A stretch of DNA of 64,000 nucleotides from Undaria pinnatifida (lineage: Eukaryota; Sar; Phaeophyceae; Laminariales; Alariaceae), in NCBI GenBank assembly GCA_012845835.1, contig JABAKD010000017.1, positions 5,456,651-5,520,650 on the forward strand, in the 5' to 3' direction. Shown piece after piece: positions 57,101-64,000 of the stretch. Position numbers and translations under genes: made by a program. Numbering within the stretch: position 1 is the first letter of the stretch; the number at the start of each line of letters is the position of its first letter. The notes below the pieces were generated by a model. The model saw only the letters and a list, made by a program, of their open reading frames with translations. It was not told the DNA's origin and did not search any database.

Positions 57101-60100
57101 GTATCTACCGGCGGCCTTTCATGTATACGGGGGTGTCATGTCATGTTTTTCGATTGACACCAACGCTGCATTCTGTCTGGTGGCGCAAGCATAATGGCAA
57201 TGAATTCATTGCCGTCATGAATAGTTTGTGCCGAAATACCACGTACGTACGAGTATCGTGTGCATGAAACACACTCGTAGTTTCCTTTTCCTTTTCACGA
57301 TACGACACGTTTTTTTTTTCCCCCCTTTTTTAATACGATTCCGGTGGCGCTGGGTGGAGGAAGCGAGGAAAATGTCTAACGTTTTAAAACATATTCAAGA
57401 GCTGGGTTAGCAAGGTTAATAAAGCAGGATAGTAGACCTGTTTTTGCCGGAGCTGAATATGCTTGAAAATGTCCGTTTAGCACGGTGGACATCTCACACC
57501 AAAAACAAGAAAAAAAGTACTCTCGACCGAGAGCAAACGAGTGTTTGTTGGCGCACGCATGCAACAGGCGACATGTTCCACGTATGCACTACCAAAGGAT
57601 CTCGGTACTGATGTAAGATGATCAAGAACCCGACGGATCGCGACCTAGATCATCTACAGTAGACCCTACAATATCAAGGGTAGATCTGTCAATGAAAGAC
57701 GCCGTGCAGAATTGCCGTGTGTACAGAGTATAGATCCTAACTTCAACCCCATGCAACTTGTGCTGGATCATGCCGGCTCCCACCAAGGAACAGGAACTAG
57801 ACTGCACAGATCTTCCAAAATCGTCTAATGATCACCAAGTGGGGATCGGTGATCTGCCCGGCATGCGAAAATGTTACCCTCATCATCACCTGACGAAGCA
57901 CTTCTTGAGAAAAAAGATGTCGCACAGCCTCCTGGGGTACTTGTCGTGCCTCCATAACAGCAGCATGTACTCGTCGTCGAGCATCACACGGGTCGCATCC
58001 GCAAGCGGGTCCACCCTTTTCCATGATAACAACAACCGACACCCGACACCAGCTGACATGAATGCAGGCAGTACAGGGTACAAAATATTGCATTTCTAAC
58101 AATAGCCCATCCTGCCACCAGTACCAAACGCCCTACAACCGGCATGAAGCAACAGGTGAAATTAATGGAGGGCGCACAAGTCACATTTTGGTTTTCGCGA
58201 CGACAAGGGAGGGAATCTCGGAAAACACAAAGTTCAAACACAAAGCAACAACATATTGTTCATGTCGCCAGTCGTCGTCTATCATCATACGAGGTCGCCT
58301 GCCCAAACATGTGACCAATTACCACCAGTACACAGCGGCCGACTCGCAAACACAGGCGCCACAAGGGCAGACAGCACATGCCGCAACATAATACTATTAT
58401 GGCAGCAGTCCACTCAGCCATCGACACCAAATGTCCGAGAACCAACACGTGGCACTAGACACGATGAGCTAAGAGAGCACACGGTGTTATTTCTAGTTTT
58501 CGCCGCGAGAAAGAAAAAACACTCGACATTAAAAGGAAATGCAACGATCAAACCTGAATGGATAAGAGTGTCGTTATTTGCCGTCGTGCATGACGCGCGG
58601 GCCTCCGCATTTGGAGTCACCGTTTTCCGTATTCCTCAAACAAGGCCGACATGCGACACCAGGTGAAGCAAACACAGACAGGACATAACGCAGCATAGAG
58701 TGTGCATAGCAACGGCCTACCCTGCAATCGTTACCAAACATCCGATACGCGACACGCTGCATCAGACGCAATGAGCAGGGAGCTTGAAAAAGTCATAACT
58801 ATCTTTTTCGCGCCAACTCAACATAAGAAAAAATGGAAATTCAGCTCAACGACCTACCCCATATGGCCCAGATATGTGCCGGTAGCGAATTTTATTGTGA
58901 AACACAAACGGCTTTAGACGACGTTGGGTAGTTCCTCAGCGGAGGAGCCCCGTCGGTTAATGACGAGCGCTTCCCCTCTAGCAGCACGCCTCTTCCGTTC
59001 CGCTCCGTTTTGTTTCGTGTCATTTCGTCTCCTCGTTTGCTCGTTGTAAAGCACCAGGCCTTGTCAATGTTCAAATACCCCACCAAACCAAGCCACCCCC
59101 GGTTACACTCAAACAAAGACTCGGACAAATTATTCCCATTACCACCGAGGTTGGTTGTATACCACCCCACGACAGGAAACCACCCCCCTGGTGATAACTC
59201 CCCCCAGTCAAGGGTAAAATGACTGAGGCTTGCAACAAATGAGTACGCCCACCCCCCGGCGGAAAAAAGTTATCACGAGGGACACATGAGGTGCACCACT
59301 GTTTACCTGAAGCTCTCCACTGGGGGCGCCATATACTTAACACATCAAACCGACTTTTGAGCTTAACAGAAAGTTCTACCCAATGAACAACCCCATGGCC
59401 CAGGAATCTTATTCAACAAATCGTACTAAAAGAAAAGAAGTAGAATTCCGAAGAATTTTGGTTTAATGATGTTTGGTTTAATCCCTTTAGAACCCCAAAG
59501 CCCATCCCTATACTAATTCCAAGTACGTTCTCTCCCAAAACGGGGTTTCCAGTGGTAAAGGCGTTGAGGAGTCCCGTAGTTCAGAAAACGTTCCAGCCAA
59601 AAAGTGATATCTCTACCGTAACACGCGTCCGGGGATAGCTTGTTACGTCAAATGCCGTATTATTATGTCGTCCTCACCTGCCCTTAGTGGCGCACCAAAC
59701 CTTGTCGATGATGTACCAGATCACGACCGGAGTGTTGAGGATCCATACGTGGGGGTGTGTTTTGCGTCTAACGCTGTCGATGTAGTACCCGGCCCCTAAG
59801 GCCTGGGCGTTCGTTCGACCGGAGAAAGCAAGAAAAATATTCGGTAATAAATCTCACCCGATTTATTCATGGCACCCAAACAAAGGTTTGAGGGACACAT
59901 CACTCCTTCGCATCACCTCGTATTGGCTATACAGGTACGCGCGGAGTTGACCGCCATATCATACCTAGGCTCTCTGTGAAACGAAACAGACGTCGAAAAA
60001 AGTCCGGATCCCAAGCGGCCTGGCGTTCGCGTATTGGCGGTGTGTCGGCCATGGAGAGGTCGTGTTAATTATATGTGCTTCGCTACAACAGTAACCAGCA

Positions 60101-63100
60101 ATAGCTTACTCATTATTTCATTGATATCATAGTTAGCTGAAATTGTTGTGTTCCGTAGAATATTGCGATCATACCTCTAACAATGACATGGCACACATCA
60201 CGATGCTGTTTGTCCATCGGCGGCCCGCCAACATGTGGCTCATCAAGTTCCCGCTTGGATTCGGTGCGTTGAAACACGCGTACACGCTAACGTATATCAC
60301 AAGATGGTTCGATCCGTACATGGACAAGAGCCTCACGTATTTTGCTTCGCCATGAGAACGTATCGACCTGAACCAGCAAACGTCAAGAGTCATTGCCCTA
60401 GGCTCTGCTGGAAGATCATCGAGCACATAACTCGTTACACGCCGCAAAATCCCTATATATACATCTTCCTAGAAGACTTGGAGATCGACTCAGGATGTCC
60501 CCCGGCGACCACCCTACGCCGACTGGGTGCAGTACATGCAGCCGTATAAAACGCATCTTGCCGAGAGCTGGAGGACGAGGTCACCCTTGTAAACTGAGTG
60601 GCAATTTTCACATCCGGCCAGGGAGCGGGGCCTAATCAACGTGTTCCTTCTTTCTTCTCCGCTCAAGCTCGCAGCAGGACTTGCCTAGAGGCAAACTCCA
60701 AGCGCTTACCTTTCGAATCCCTATCACTCGTCGGTCGCATTCATGAACGGCCAACATCACCCCCACACTCTTACGGAGGATCAGATAAAACAACCAGAAC
60801 AGACGATATATTCAAAAACGTATAAGTTCCCATTTTCTTGCTATTAGTTTTGTCATATTTGGTCGTGGCTACTATACGTTCTCCCGTATACCATCGCAGC
60901 GGTCGCCGATGTTGAACACAGGCTACTATCGACTACTATACCATCATACCACTACTGCTTATCTATTCGGGCTCAAATTTCGGACAACTCTGTCGTCATC
61001 CCCACCGTCGTCGTCGTCCTTAGATAGCATCCCTACATGTGTGCAGTCTTATTTTCCGACGGCGCCAAAATTTAACGGTTTTTGTTTCAACCATCGCATG
61101 CCCGATCTTCCACGACCGGCCGATGTTCTTCCAACGAACGAACAACTATCCTCCAACAAAATGAATTGGGAATTGTTCAAGTCCATTTTGAGACGCACGA
61201 ACCAACGCCCAATGACAGCGATCCTATTTAGTTCTGTTGGATCGAGTTTGGTTTGGTTGGGTCGCGGCGACAGTACCGGATATCGACCAGCCCGAGTTCC
61301 CAGTTGTAATAACGAGAGCTAAAGTGACTTGACTCTGCAACTACATTAATCTCAAACCTATTTTAAGGATGAAAATAATTCCTGTCATATGATGGTATTC
61401 TCATTGGATACTCTTGCTGGTACTATCATGATTATTTGGCACCCTACAATATGTAGCGTGTAGTATGATCTTCAACGTCGATCACTCATGCTCGTAAAAA
61501 ATTCAAAGAAAATTTATCGTATTGCGGAGATCCATTACGAACAGCACGAATTCACACCCCAAAAAATGGAAAGCATGCTCATCGCCACCTTTCAGGCGAG
61601 CTCTCCTACCCGGTGACTGTGTTCGATTGAGGCTCGGTATACCTGGGAACACCAGCAAGCAAAACAAAACTCGCGTCAAAAGCGCTATTTTAGAAATGGC
61701 GGGTGCTTTCTTGCTCCCTTTTTTTCTCAACAACCCATCTTAGATAACAACTGAATCTCCGTCACGGTTTGTCTTACCGTGTGGAGCACCATGCAAAACG
61801 AGAAGTTTTTCGTGAGCGCCCACGCTGACCGCGACACGGGCAACAGCAAACCGAACATCAGGGTCATCCAGAAGATGCGCCAGATGTCGTCGTCGCCCCA
61901 CCTCGCCAACTTTAACTCCGAGTCAATGTTTGATCCAGATGCCACCTGGACGAACAAGAAACAGAAAAAAATGTGGCCTTTTAAACGTACCTGAGGAACG
62001 CACAAAACGATTCATGCTACATGCAATACAAGCAGTGTAGTACGCGCGATCGGAGTATCACACACAGCTGTGCAAAGATGGGTTTCGACGAAAGCGCTCC
62101 ATTTTTTTCTTTCTGAGGTCCCTCGCTCGAAAATCTCTATACGAATCTCGTCAAAATACGTACTGGTTTTTAGTGAAAAAGGAAAGCCCAGCGCCCGATT
62201 GCATCCCATGACCTAGGTACCATGCCTACAAGGCATACATGGGAAAACAAGAATGCCATTTCGACTATAATTCTGGGTGAACTAGTCCCGTCATTTTCAG
62301 ATAAATTGTTGTAGCCAAAACGTGGTATGCCCCTCTCGTTGTGCTCGTGAAACGCTGAGGGTCCGTCACCCCGACTGCCCGCGACTTTTCCTCTGTTATC
62401 GCAAGACGAAGGCTCGCGAACTGGAACCAGAGCCGGATACAAAAGGAGTGCCTAGTAGTACGTAGTAGTCGAATCTTGTTCACCTGGTTGTTTAGATTGT
62501 TTTAGAGGGGTATTAGTCCGTTTGACCACTTGCAAAAGGTTAGCCAACTGCTTATTACCCAAACTAAGCCTTACAACACTCTCCCCCGCTGAAACGGCGG
62601 GATAGCAGGTCGGCCGGACAACCCGACGGATCTGTCAATACATCCAAGCCGTTACATTTCCCGGGGGTACCGGGGAGAGTATTTTTCAAGTTCGACATGG
62701 GGAAAGTCTGAAAAAGTTTAGTATGATGGATGTGGGATTTGAACCCACGACCCAAAAGAATCCATGGTCTGTCGACGACGCCATTTGTTAAGGGTATTTG
62801 TGGGGTATTGGTCCGTTTGACCACTTGCAAAAGGTTAACCAATAGCATCACTTACCCAAACTAAGCCTTACAACATGGGTACAACCCTGGTAAGAGAAGA
62901 GACACATAAACAGATATCTGTCGGGTACATACGTAAGAAAAAACGTATGCGTAGAAGAAATACGTATGATACTCGTATAGTCTAGTCTATACCGTGAGAG
63001 AAGAGGGCATCGACGAGTAGAGAGAGGTTTCTTTTGTTTCGTGTTGTTTTATCGCGTCTTTCTGTGTTGTTCGTCTGACTGTTTGTCCCATTCGAGGAGT

Positions 63101-64000
63101 CCTTTTTTTCCATATAATTCTTTTTTGTTTTAAGGTTTCTACATTTAGGTCGTTTTGCGCTGTGTTGCACCCATACCCGGTACGTTGACATTTCTTTTGA
63201 TTTGCTCTGTTCATCTGCGGCTACTGGTTTTTAATTTCCCTGATTTCCGTCTGCGACCACAAAAATTGTACCTCCCCATTAATAGGATGAAGAGAAGGAA
63301 CGAACACTGGGTGTTCTACTGATGATGATGTCGTTGGGCAGAAATAACTGATTTCGTGCGCGAAGACACCACACAGATACCATCACATTATAAGTGCATC
63401 AGCACCTACACGAAGTACCAGGTATATCAAACTGGTGTTTACGTTCGGCTAAATCAGTAAATTCGAGGTATACATATGCCGGGGAAATACATAGTGTACC
63501 TGCGGGGGGAGCCAGGTGAACACGCCGGGAACCTTTTCGTTGGTGTAGCCGTGAAACATCGACGGCAGCAGCAGTGACCACACGTGCAACAGAGTCCAGA
63601 CACCGATGGACCACCCTCCCAGGGCATGCAGCCAGTAGTTGTCAGCTCTCCAGCCGTACAGGAAAGGCCGGAGTGCGTCCACCTCGGATAGGTAGTTCCA
63701 TGACCCGTGACACATGGTCGAGAACATCAAGCTGTGTGCGGAAAGTTGACGATGCATACATCGGGCACAGATGTATCAGATCCTCATGTACTTCGTAGCA
63801 CATATCGAACACGGATAGATCAGATCCCCACATAGTATGTCGAGGAGCACATCAGACACAGATATATACTATGCACAAAATTAATTTAGCACTTGTATGA
63901 ATGGAAGTTCTCCTACTTGTGACACAGGATCGGGAATATATATCTGCGTCATACGCCCAGGAGCGTTAGCTGTGGTTGCAGATATTCGGCGCAGTTATAC
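48071..64000 (-). CDS. NADPH oxidase / ferric reductase-like flavocytochrome gene (multi-exon, 5' end outside window)
   Basis: Integral-membrane flavocytochrome that would pass electrons from NADPH through FAD and hemes across a membrane to oxygen or ferric iron. Reading the minus strand, inferred exons are 63731-63500, 61945-61778, 59802-59678, 58015-57890, 56857-56740, 55895-55674, 54764-~54620, 51599-51024, 50325-50145, 49483-49277 and 48196-48071 (stop TAA). All have AG acceptors and GT donors. Phases match at every junction except the one around the 54.7-kb exon, whose 3' end is not settled. Visible in order: membrane helices with a His-x13-His pair, a second helix block, a HPHVW loop, the FAD motif HPFT, a Ser/acid-rich insert of about 300 residues, GPY, GAGAA and YFCGGG. 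Upstream exons lie past 64000. No EF-hand is seen in the window. NOX versus ferric reductase cannot be decided from these motifs. Family assignment is confident; exact borders need transcripts. Confidence 0.82.
48775..48960 (+). repeat. GGCA tetranucleotide and GGGA microsatellites
   Basis: (GGCA)n-like run 48788-48870 and GGGAGGG run 48913-48950 in the last intron of the flavocytochrome gene. Confidence 0.85.
49277..49483 (-). CDS. Flavocytochrome exon: NADPH-binding loop
   Basis: The acceptor is GTACCTGCCCACAG and the donor CTTGAG|GTAACA; 207 nt, phase 0 to 0. It encodes IIATGAGAALALDFVAYV, the glycine-rich NADPH pyrophosphate loop, then RPVKVCYSSASLALLQFV, the usual next strand and helix, and ends in LTRHDDLE. 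Confidence 0.85.
50145..50325 (-). CDS. Flavocytochrome exon: FAD/NADPH linker with GPY motif
   Basis: The acceptor is CCACACATTGCAG and the donor CTGCTG|GTAAGAT. It is one base plus 60 codons and includes IPLCTYGPYRSDYGRL and FPNLPPLL. This matches the 'DGPYG...Y...P.LLLVA' segment before the NADPH-binding loop. It joins directly to IIATGAGAALAL in the next exon with matched phase. Confidence 0.8.
51024..51599 (-). CDS. Flavocytochrome exon: long disordered insert ending at the conserved barrel
   Basis: The acceptor is CTAACCATGATCTACTCAG, with a CTAAC branch-like site, and the donor CCCAA|GTAAGTA is close to consensus. The 576-nt exon encodes 192 residues: hydrophilic sequence rich in Asp, Glu, Ser, Thr, Lys and Gly (SDQSLSDVDIESRDDVEQ near the start), then GWNKMAIIRIHRPDKKPEP, which resembles the strand following the HPFT loop in NOX proteins. 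The last two bases plus the first base of the next exon form a Lys codon. The insert probably faces the cytosol and could be regulatory; that is inference. Confidence 0.72.
51646..51857 (+). repeat. (TTGGG)n array in flavocytochrome intron
   Basis: About 40 near-perfect 5-bp TTGGG units (one TCGGG variant). It sits about 50 bp upstream (gene sense) of the acceptor of the 51599-51024 exon. Degenerate TTAGGG-like words follow to about 52055. Confidence 0.95.
52058..52118 (+). repeat. Short (TTGGG)n array
   Basis: About twelve TTGGG units with one TTGGA variant, same orientation as the 51.65-kb array, after 200 bp of TTAGGG-like scattered words. Confidence 0.9.
52255..52465 (+). repeat. Diverged dispersed repeat, copy 1 (partner at 53.8 kb)
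   Basis: Shares in order with 53805-54010: CACTC.CGCGAG, a TTTGCG.T word, ATCAATCCTCAATG versus ATTAATCCGCAATG, then GGTACAGAGCCACTCGTGCCA. Direct orientation, roughly 1.5 kb apart. No coding sense found. Confidence 0.55.
52510..52800 (+). repeat. GA-rich low-complexity tract
   Basis: Purine-rich (GGGA/GAGA) sequence on the plus strand without a regular unit. No gene seen; it lies in an intron of the flavocytochrome gene. Confidence 0.6.
53805..54010 (+). repeat. Diverged dispersed repeat, copy 2
   Basis: Direct-orientation partner of 52255-52465, with the shared block GGTACAGAGTCACTCGTGCC and the same order of smaller words. Confidence 0.55.
54620..54764 (-). CDS. Flavocytochrome exon: acidic insert (tentative)
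   Basis: After acceptor GGTCTAGTGCAG the frame (phase 0, matching the previous exon) reads GHSFIEEGKFGDWEEEETMI and continues open to about 54552. No donor gives the phase needed by the next exon with a good consensus, so the 3' border is approximate. Low-complexity acidic sequence supports an insert rather than a conserved domain. Confidence 0.35.
55095..55547 (-). repeat. (CCCAA)n array, opposite orientation
   Basis: Plus strand reads CCCAA, i.e. TTGGG on the minus strand. About 55 clean units from 55262 to 55537, preceded by two copies of a ~75-bp higher-order unit starting ACTTTTCCAGCCCATTTC. It lies between the inferred 55.7-kb and 54.7-kb exons of the flavocytochrome gene. Confidence 0.95.
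55674..55895 (-). CDS. Flavocytochrome exon: serine-rich insert (probable)
   Basis: It encodes 74 residues rich in Ser, Asn and Arg, including KLSKQLSNLSFASSFRNLSG. Donor GAAGAGC|GTAAGG is strong. Acceptor CCGCTCCAG is moderate and gives phase 0, matching the HPFT exon. It corresponds to no conserved domain and would be part of a long low-conservation insert between the FAD motif and the next strand. The plus strand is also open here (55660-55875), so orientation rests on splice sites and context. Confidence 0.5.
56740..56857 (-). CDS. Flavocytochrome exon carrying the FAD motif HPFT
   Basis: The acceptor is GTTTTACTGGCGTGCAG. One base completes the codon of the previous exon, then NGKRNKGRVGELAHPFTTCSS follows; His-Pro-Phe-Thr is the signature FAD-contact motif of NOX and ferric reductases. 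The donor is either ACG|GTGGGT (used here) or the earlier GAC|GTTACC. Both leave phase 0, so the number of residues after the motif is uncertain. Confidence 0.72.
57890..58015 (-). CDS. Flavocytochrome exon: start of FAD-binding barrel
   Basis: It encodes about 41 residues including ADATRVMLDDEYMLLLW and CDIFFLKK, beta strands of the FAD-binding barrel (compare VxLDDxxxxLxW and GDxFFLK in ferric reductases). Donor is GTCAG|GTGATG. The acceptor chosen here (GGAAAAG before GTGGAC) has a weak pyrimidine tract, but it is the in-phase choice that completes the AG left by the previous exon as an Arg codon. Confidence 0.65.
58080..58915 (+). repeat. Three diverged ~305-bp tandem units in intron
   Basis: The block 'ACCAAA-(C/T)-(G/A)-(C/T)CC...AC...GACG/CACGATGAG' recurs at about 58122, 58428 and 58731. 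Each is followed about 60-80 bp later by TTTTCGC(G)(A/C) and an A-rich stretch. Located just upstream (gene sense) of the 58015-57890 exon. Confidence 0.55.
59678..59802 (-). CDS. Flavocytochrome exon: end of helix 5, loop and helix 6
   Basis: The acceptor is ACGAACGCCCAG and the donor GGGCAG|GTGAGG. The exon is 125 nt, phase 0 in and phase 2 out. It encodes ALGAGYYIDSVRRKTHPHVW, then ILNTPVVIWYIIDKVW. The arginine-rich loop, His-Pro-His and following helix match the junction between the ferric-reductase membrane domain and the FAD domain. Confidence 0.8.
61778..61945 (-). CDS. Flavocytochrome exon: transmembrane helices 4-5
   Basis: The acceptor is TTCTTGTTCGTCCAG and the donor CACACG|GTAAGAC. 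The exon is 168 nt, phase 0 to 0, and encodes 56 residues with GDDDIWRIFWMTLMFGLLLP followed by SRSAWALTKNFSFCMVLHT. It joins in frame to the preceding and following exons. The last histidine is at the place of a heme ligand in helix 5. Confidence 0.8.
62037..62105 (+). repeat. Family A fragment, copy 9
   Basis: ACGCGCGATCGGAGTATCAC ACACAGCT, then GCAAAGATGGGTTTCGACGA. Only the core end remains, inside the flavocytochrome gene's first window intron. Confidence 0.65.
62504..62875. mobile_element. Short element with 75-bp direct repeats (TRIM-like candidate)
   Basis: Direct repeats at 62504-62578 and 62799-62875 share GTCCGTTTGACCACTTGCAA and ACCCAAACTAAGCCTTACAA and end ...ACAACA. The right copy starts TGT, giving the TG...CA ends of LTR elements. 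The 220-bp interior has no ORF and contains a tRNA-like segment. A miniature LTR element fits, but target duplications were not found. Confidence 0.5.
62724..62752 (-). other. tRNA-like 3' half (T arm plus acceptor strand)
   Basis: On the minus strand GTGGGTTCAAATCCCAC folds as a perfect 5-bp T stem with a TTCAAAT loop, followed by ATCCATCA as a 7-nt acceptor strand plus discriminator. It resembles Leu/Ser tRNAs, but no matching 5' acceptor strand or standard anticodon arm lies upstream. It is probably a tRNA-derived relic rather than a working gene. Confidence 0.5.
63500..63731 (-). CDS. Flavocytochrome exon: first transmembrane/heme segment in window
   Basis: The acceptor is ...CCGCACACAG and the donor CCGCAG|GTACAC; the exon enters with one base of a codon and leaves in phase 0. 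It encodes 77 residues including YWLHALGGWSIGVWTLLH, where two histidines are separated by 13 residues as in heme-binding helix 3 of NOX and ferric reductases. A further hydrophobic stretch ending SMFHGY follows. The minus-strand ATG at 63757 in the same frame lies before the acceptor and is probably intronic, so the true start is upstream of the window. Confidence 0.8.

Noticed and set aside
57376-57564. Minus frame containing FQAYSAPAKTG as the FAD motif exon
   Set aside because: A true HPFT exon with matching phase was found at 56857-56740; this AT-rich frame lacks a compatible acceptor.
60143-60549. Plus-strand frames (PLGFGALKHAYTLTYITRWF, KIIEHITRYTPQNPYIYIF) as a gene
   Set aside because: No recognisable domain, frames overlap, and the region lies in an intron between two exons whose phases already join directly.
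62724-62790. Functional tRNA gene
   Set aside because: The T arm and 3' acceptor strand are good, but no pairing 5' acceptor strand or normal anticodon arm is present upstream on the minus strand.

Overview
This window looks like nuclear DNA of a eukaryote with a repeat-rich genome. The evidence is one host gene split into about eleven short exons by long introns with ordinary GT...AG borders, almost no long open frames outside mobile elements, and nested retro- and DNA transposons. The mix (a PAT/Ngaro-like tyrosine-recombinase retroelement, PIF/Harbinger, APE-type LINEs, a NOX/ferric-reductase gene with a long disordered insert) would suit a stramenopile alga such as a brown seaweed. That placement is inference; no ribosomal or organelle marker is present.

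Layout. (1) 1-11.4 kb: no gene. It is a patchwork of dispersed repeats, named here families A (core 'GGGAGTCGCCGACCTATATC'), B (AAC-tailed), C (poly-A tailed on the minus strand) and D (about 1.2 kb, tRNA-like B box), plus tandem duplications. (2) 11.48-19.11 kb: a decayed PIF/Harbinger transposon with 19-bp terminal inverted repeats. It carries a broken DDE transposase on the minus strand, an unrecognised two-exon ORF on the plus strand, and two minisatellite arrays built from the same ~140-bp unit in opposite orientation. (3) 19.9-21.1 kb: the longest family A copy. (4) 21.86-27.78 kb: a degenerate DIRS-superfamily retrotransposon with split direct repeats A1-ORFs-B1-A2-B2, a 578-bp tandem duplication across its RT, an RNase H and a tyrosine recombinase cut off before its tyrosine. 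(5) 29.4-31.07 kb: a 5'-truncated LINE copy. (6) 31.84-37.86 kb: a palindromic TIR element (arms ~620 bp, perfect 9-bp target duplication) whose centre holds an almost identical, long LINE with an uninterrupted 1165-codon ORF. (7) 40.6-42.9 kb: a second LINE lineage, 5'-truncated and frameshifted. (8) 43.3-45.3 kb: a family B copy, a second long-TIR element and a family A fragment.

(9) 48.07-64 kb (minus strand, 5' end outside the window): the only convincing host gene, a NADPH oxidase / ferric-reductase-type flavocytochrome. Heme-binding membrane helices, the FAD motif HPFT, the NADPH-site motif and the C-terminal Cys-Gly motif come in the right order. Exon phases agree at nearly every inferred junction. 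Its introns hold opposed (TTGGG)n / (CCCAA)n arrays, a three-unit ~305-bp tandem repeat and a short element with 75-bp direct repeats.

The coding regions do not form an operon or pathway. Apart from the flavocytochrome gene, the window records successive insertions: LINE into TIR element, TIR element beside repeat families, and a retroelement between diverged direct repeats.
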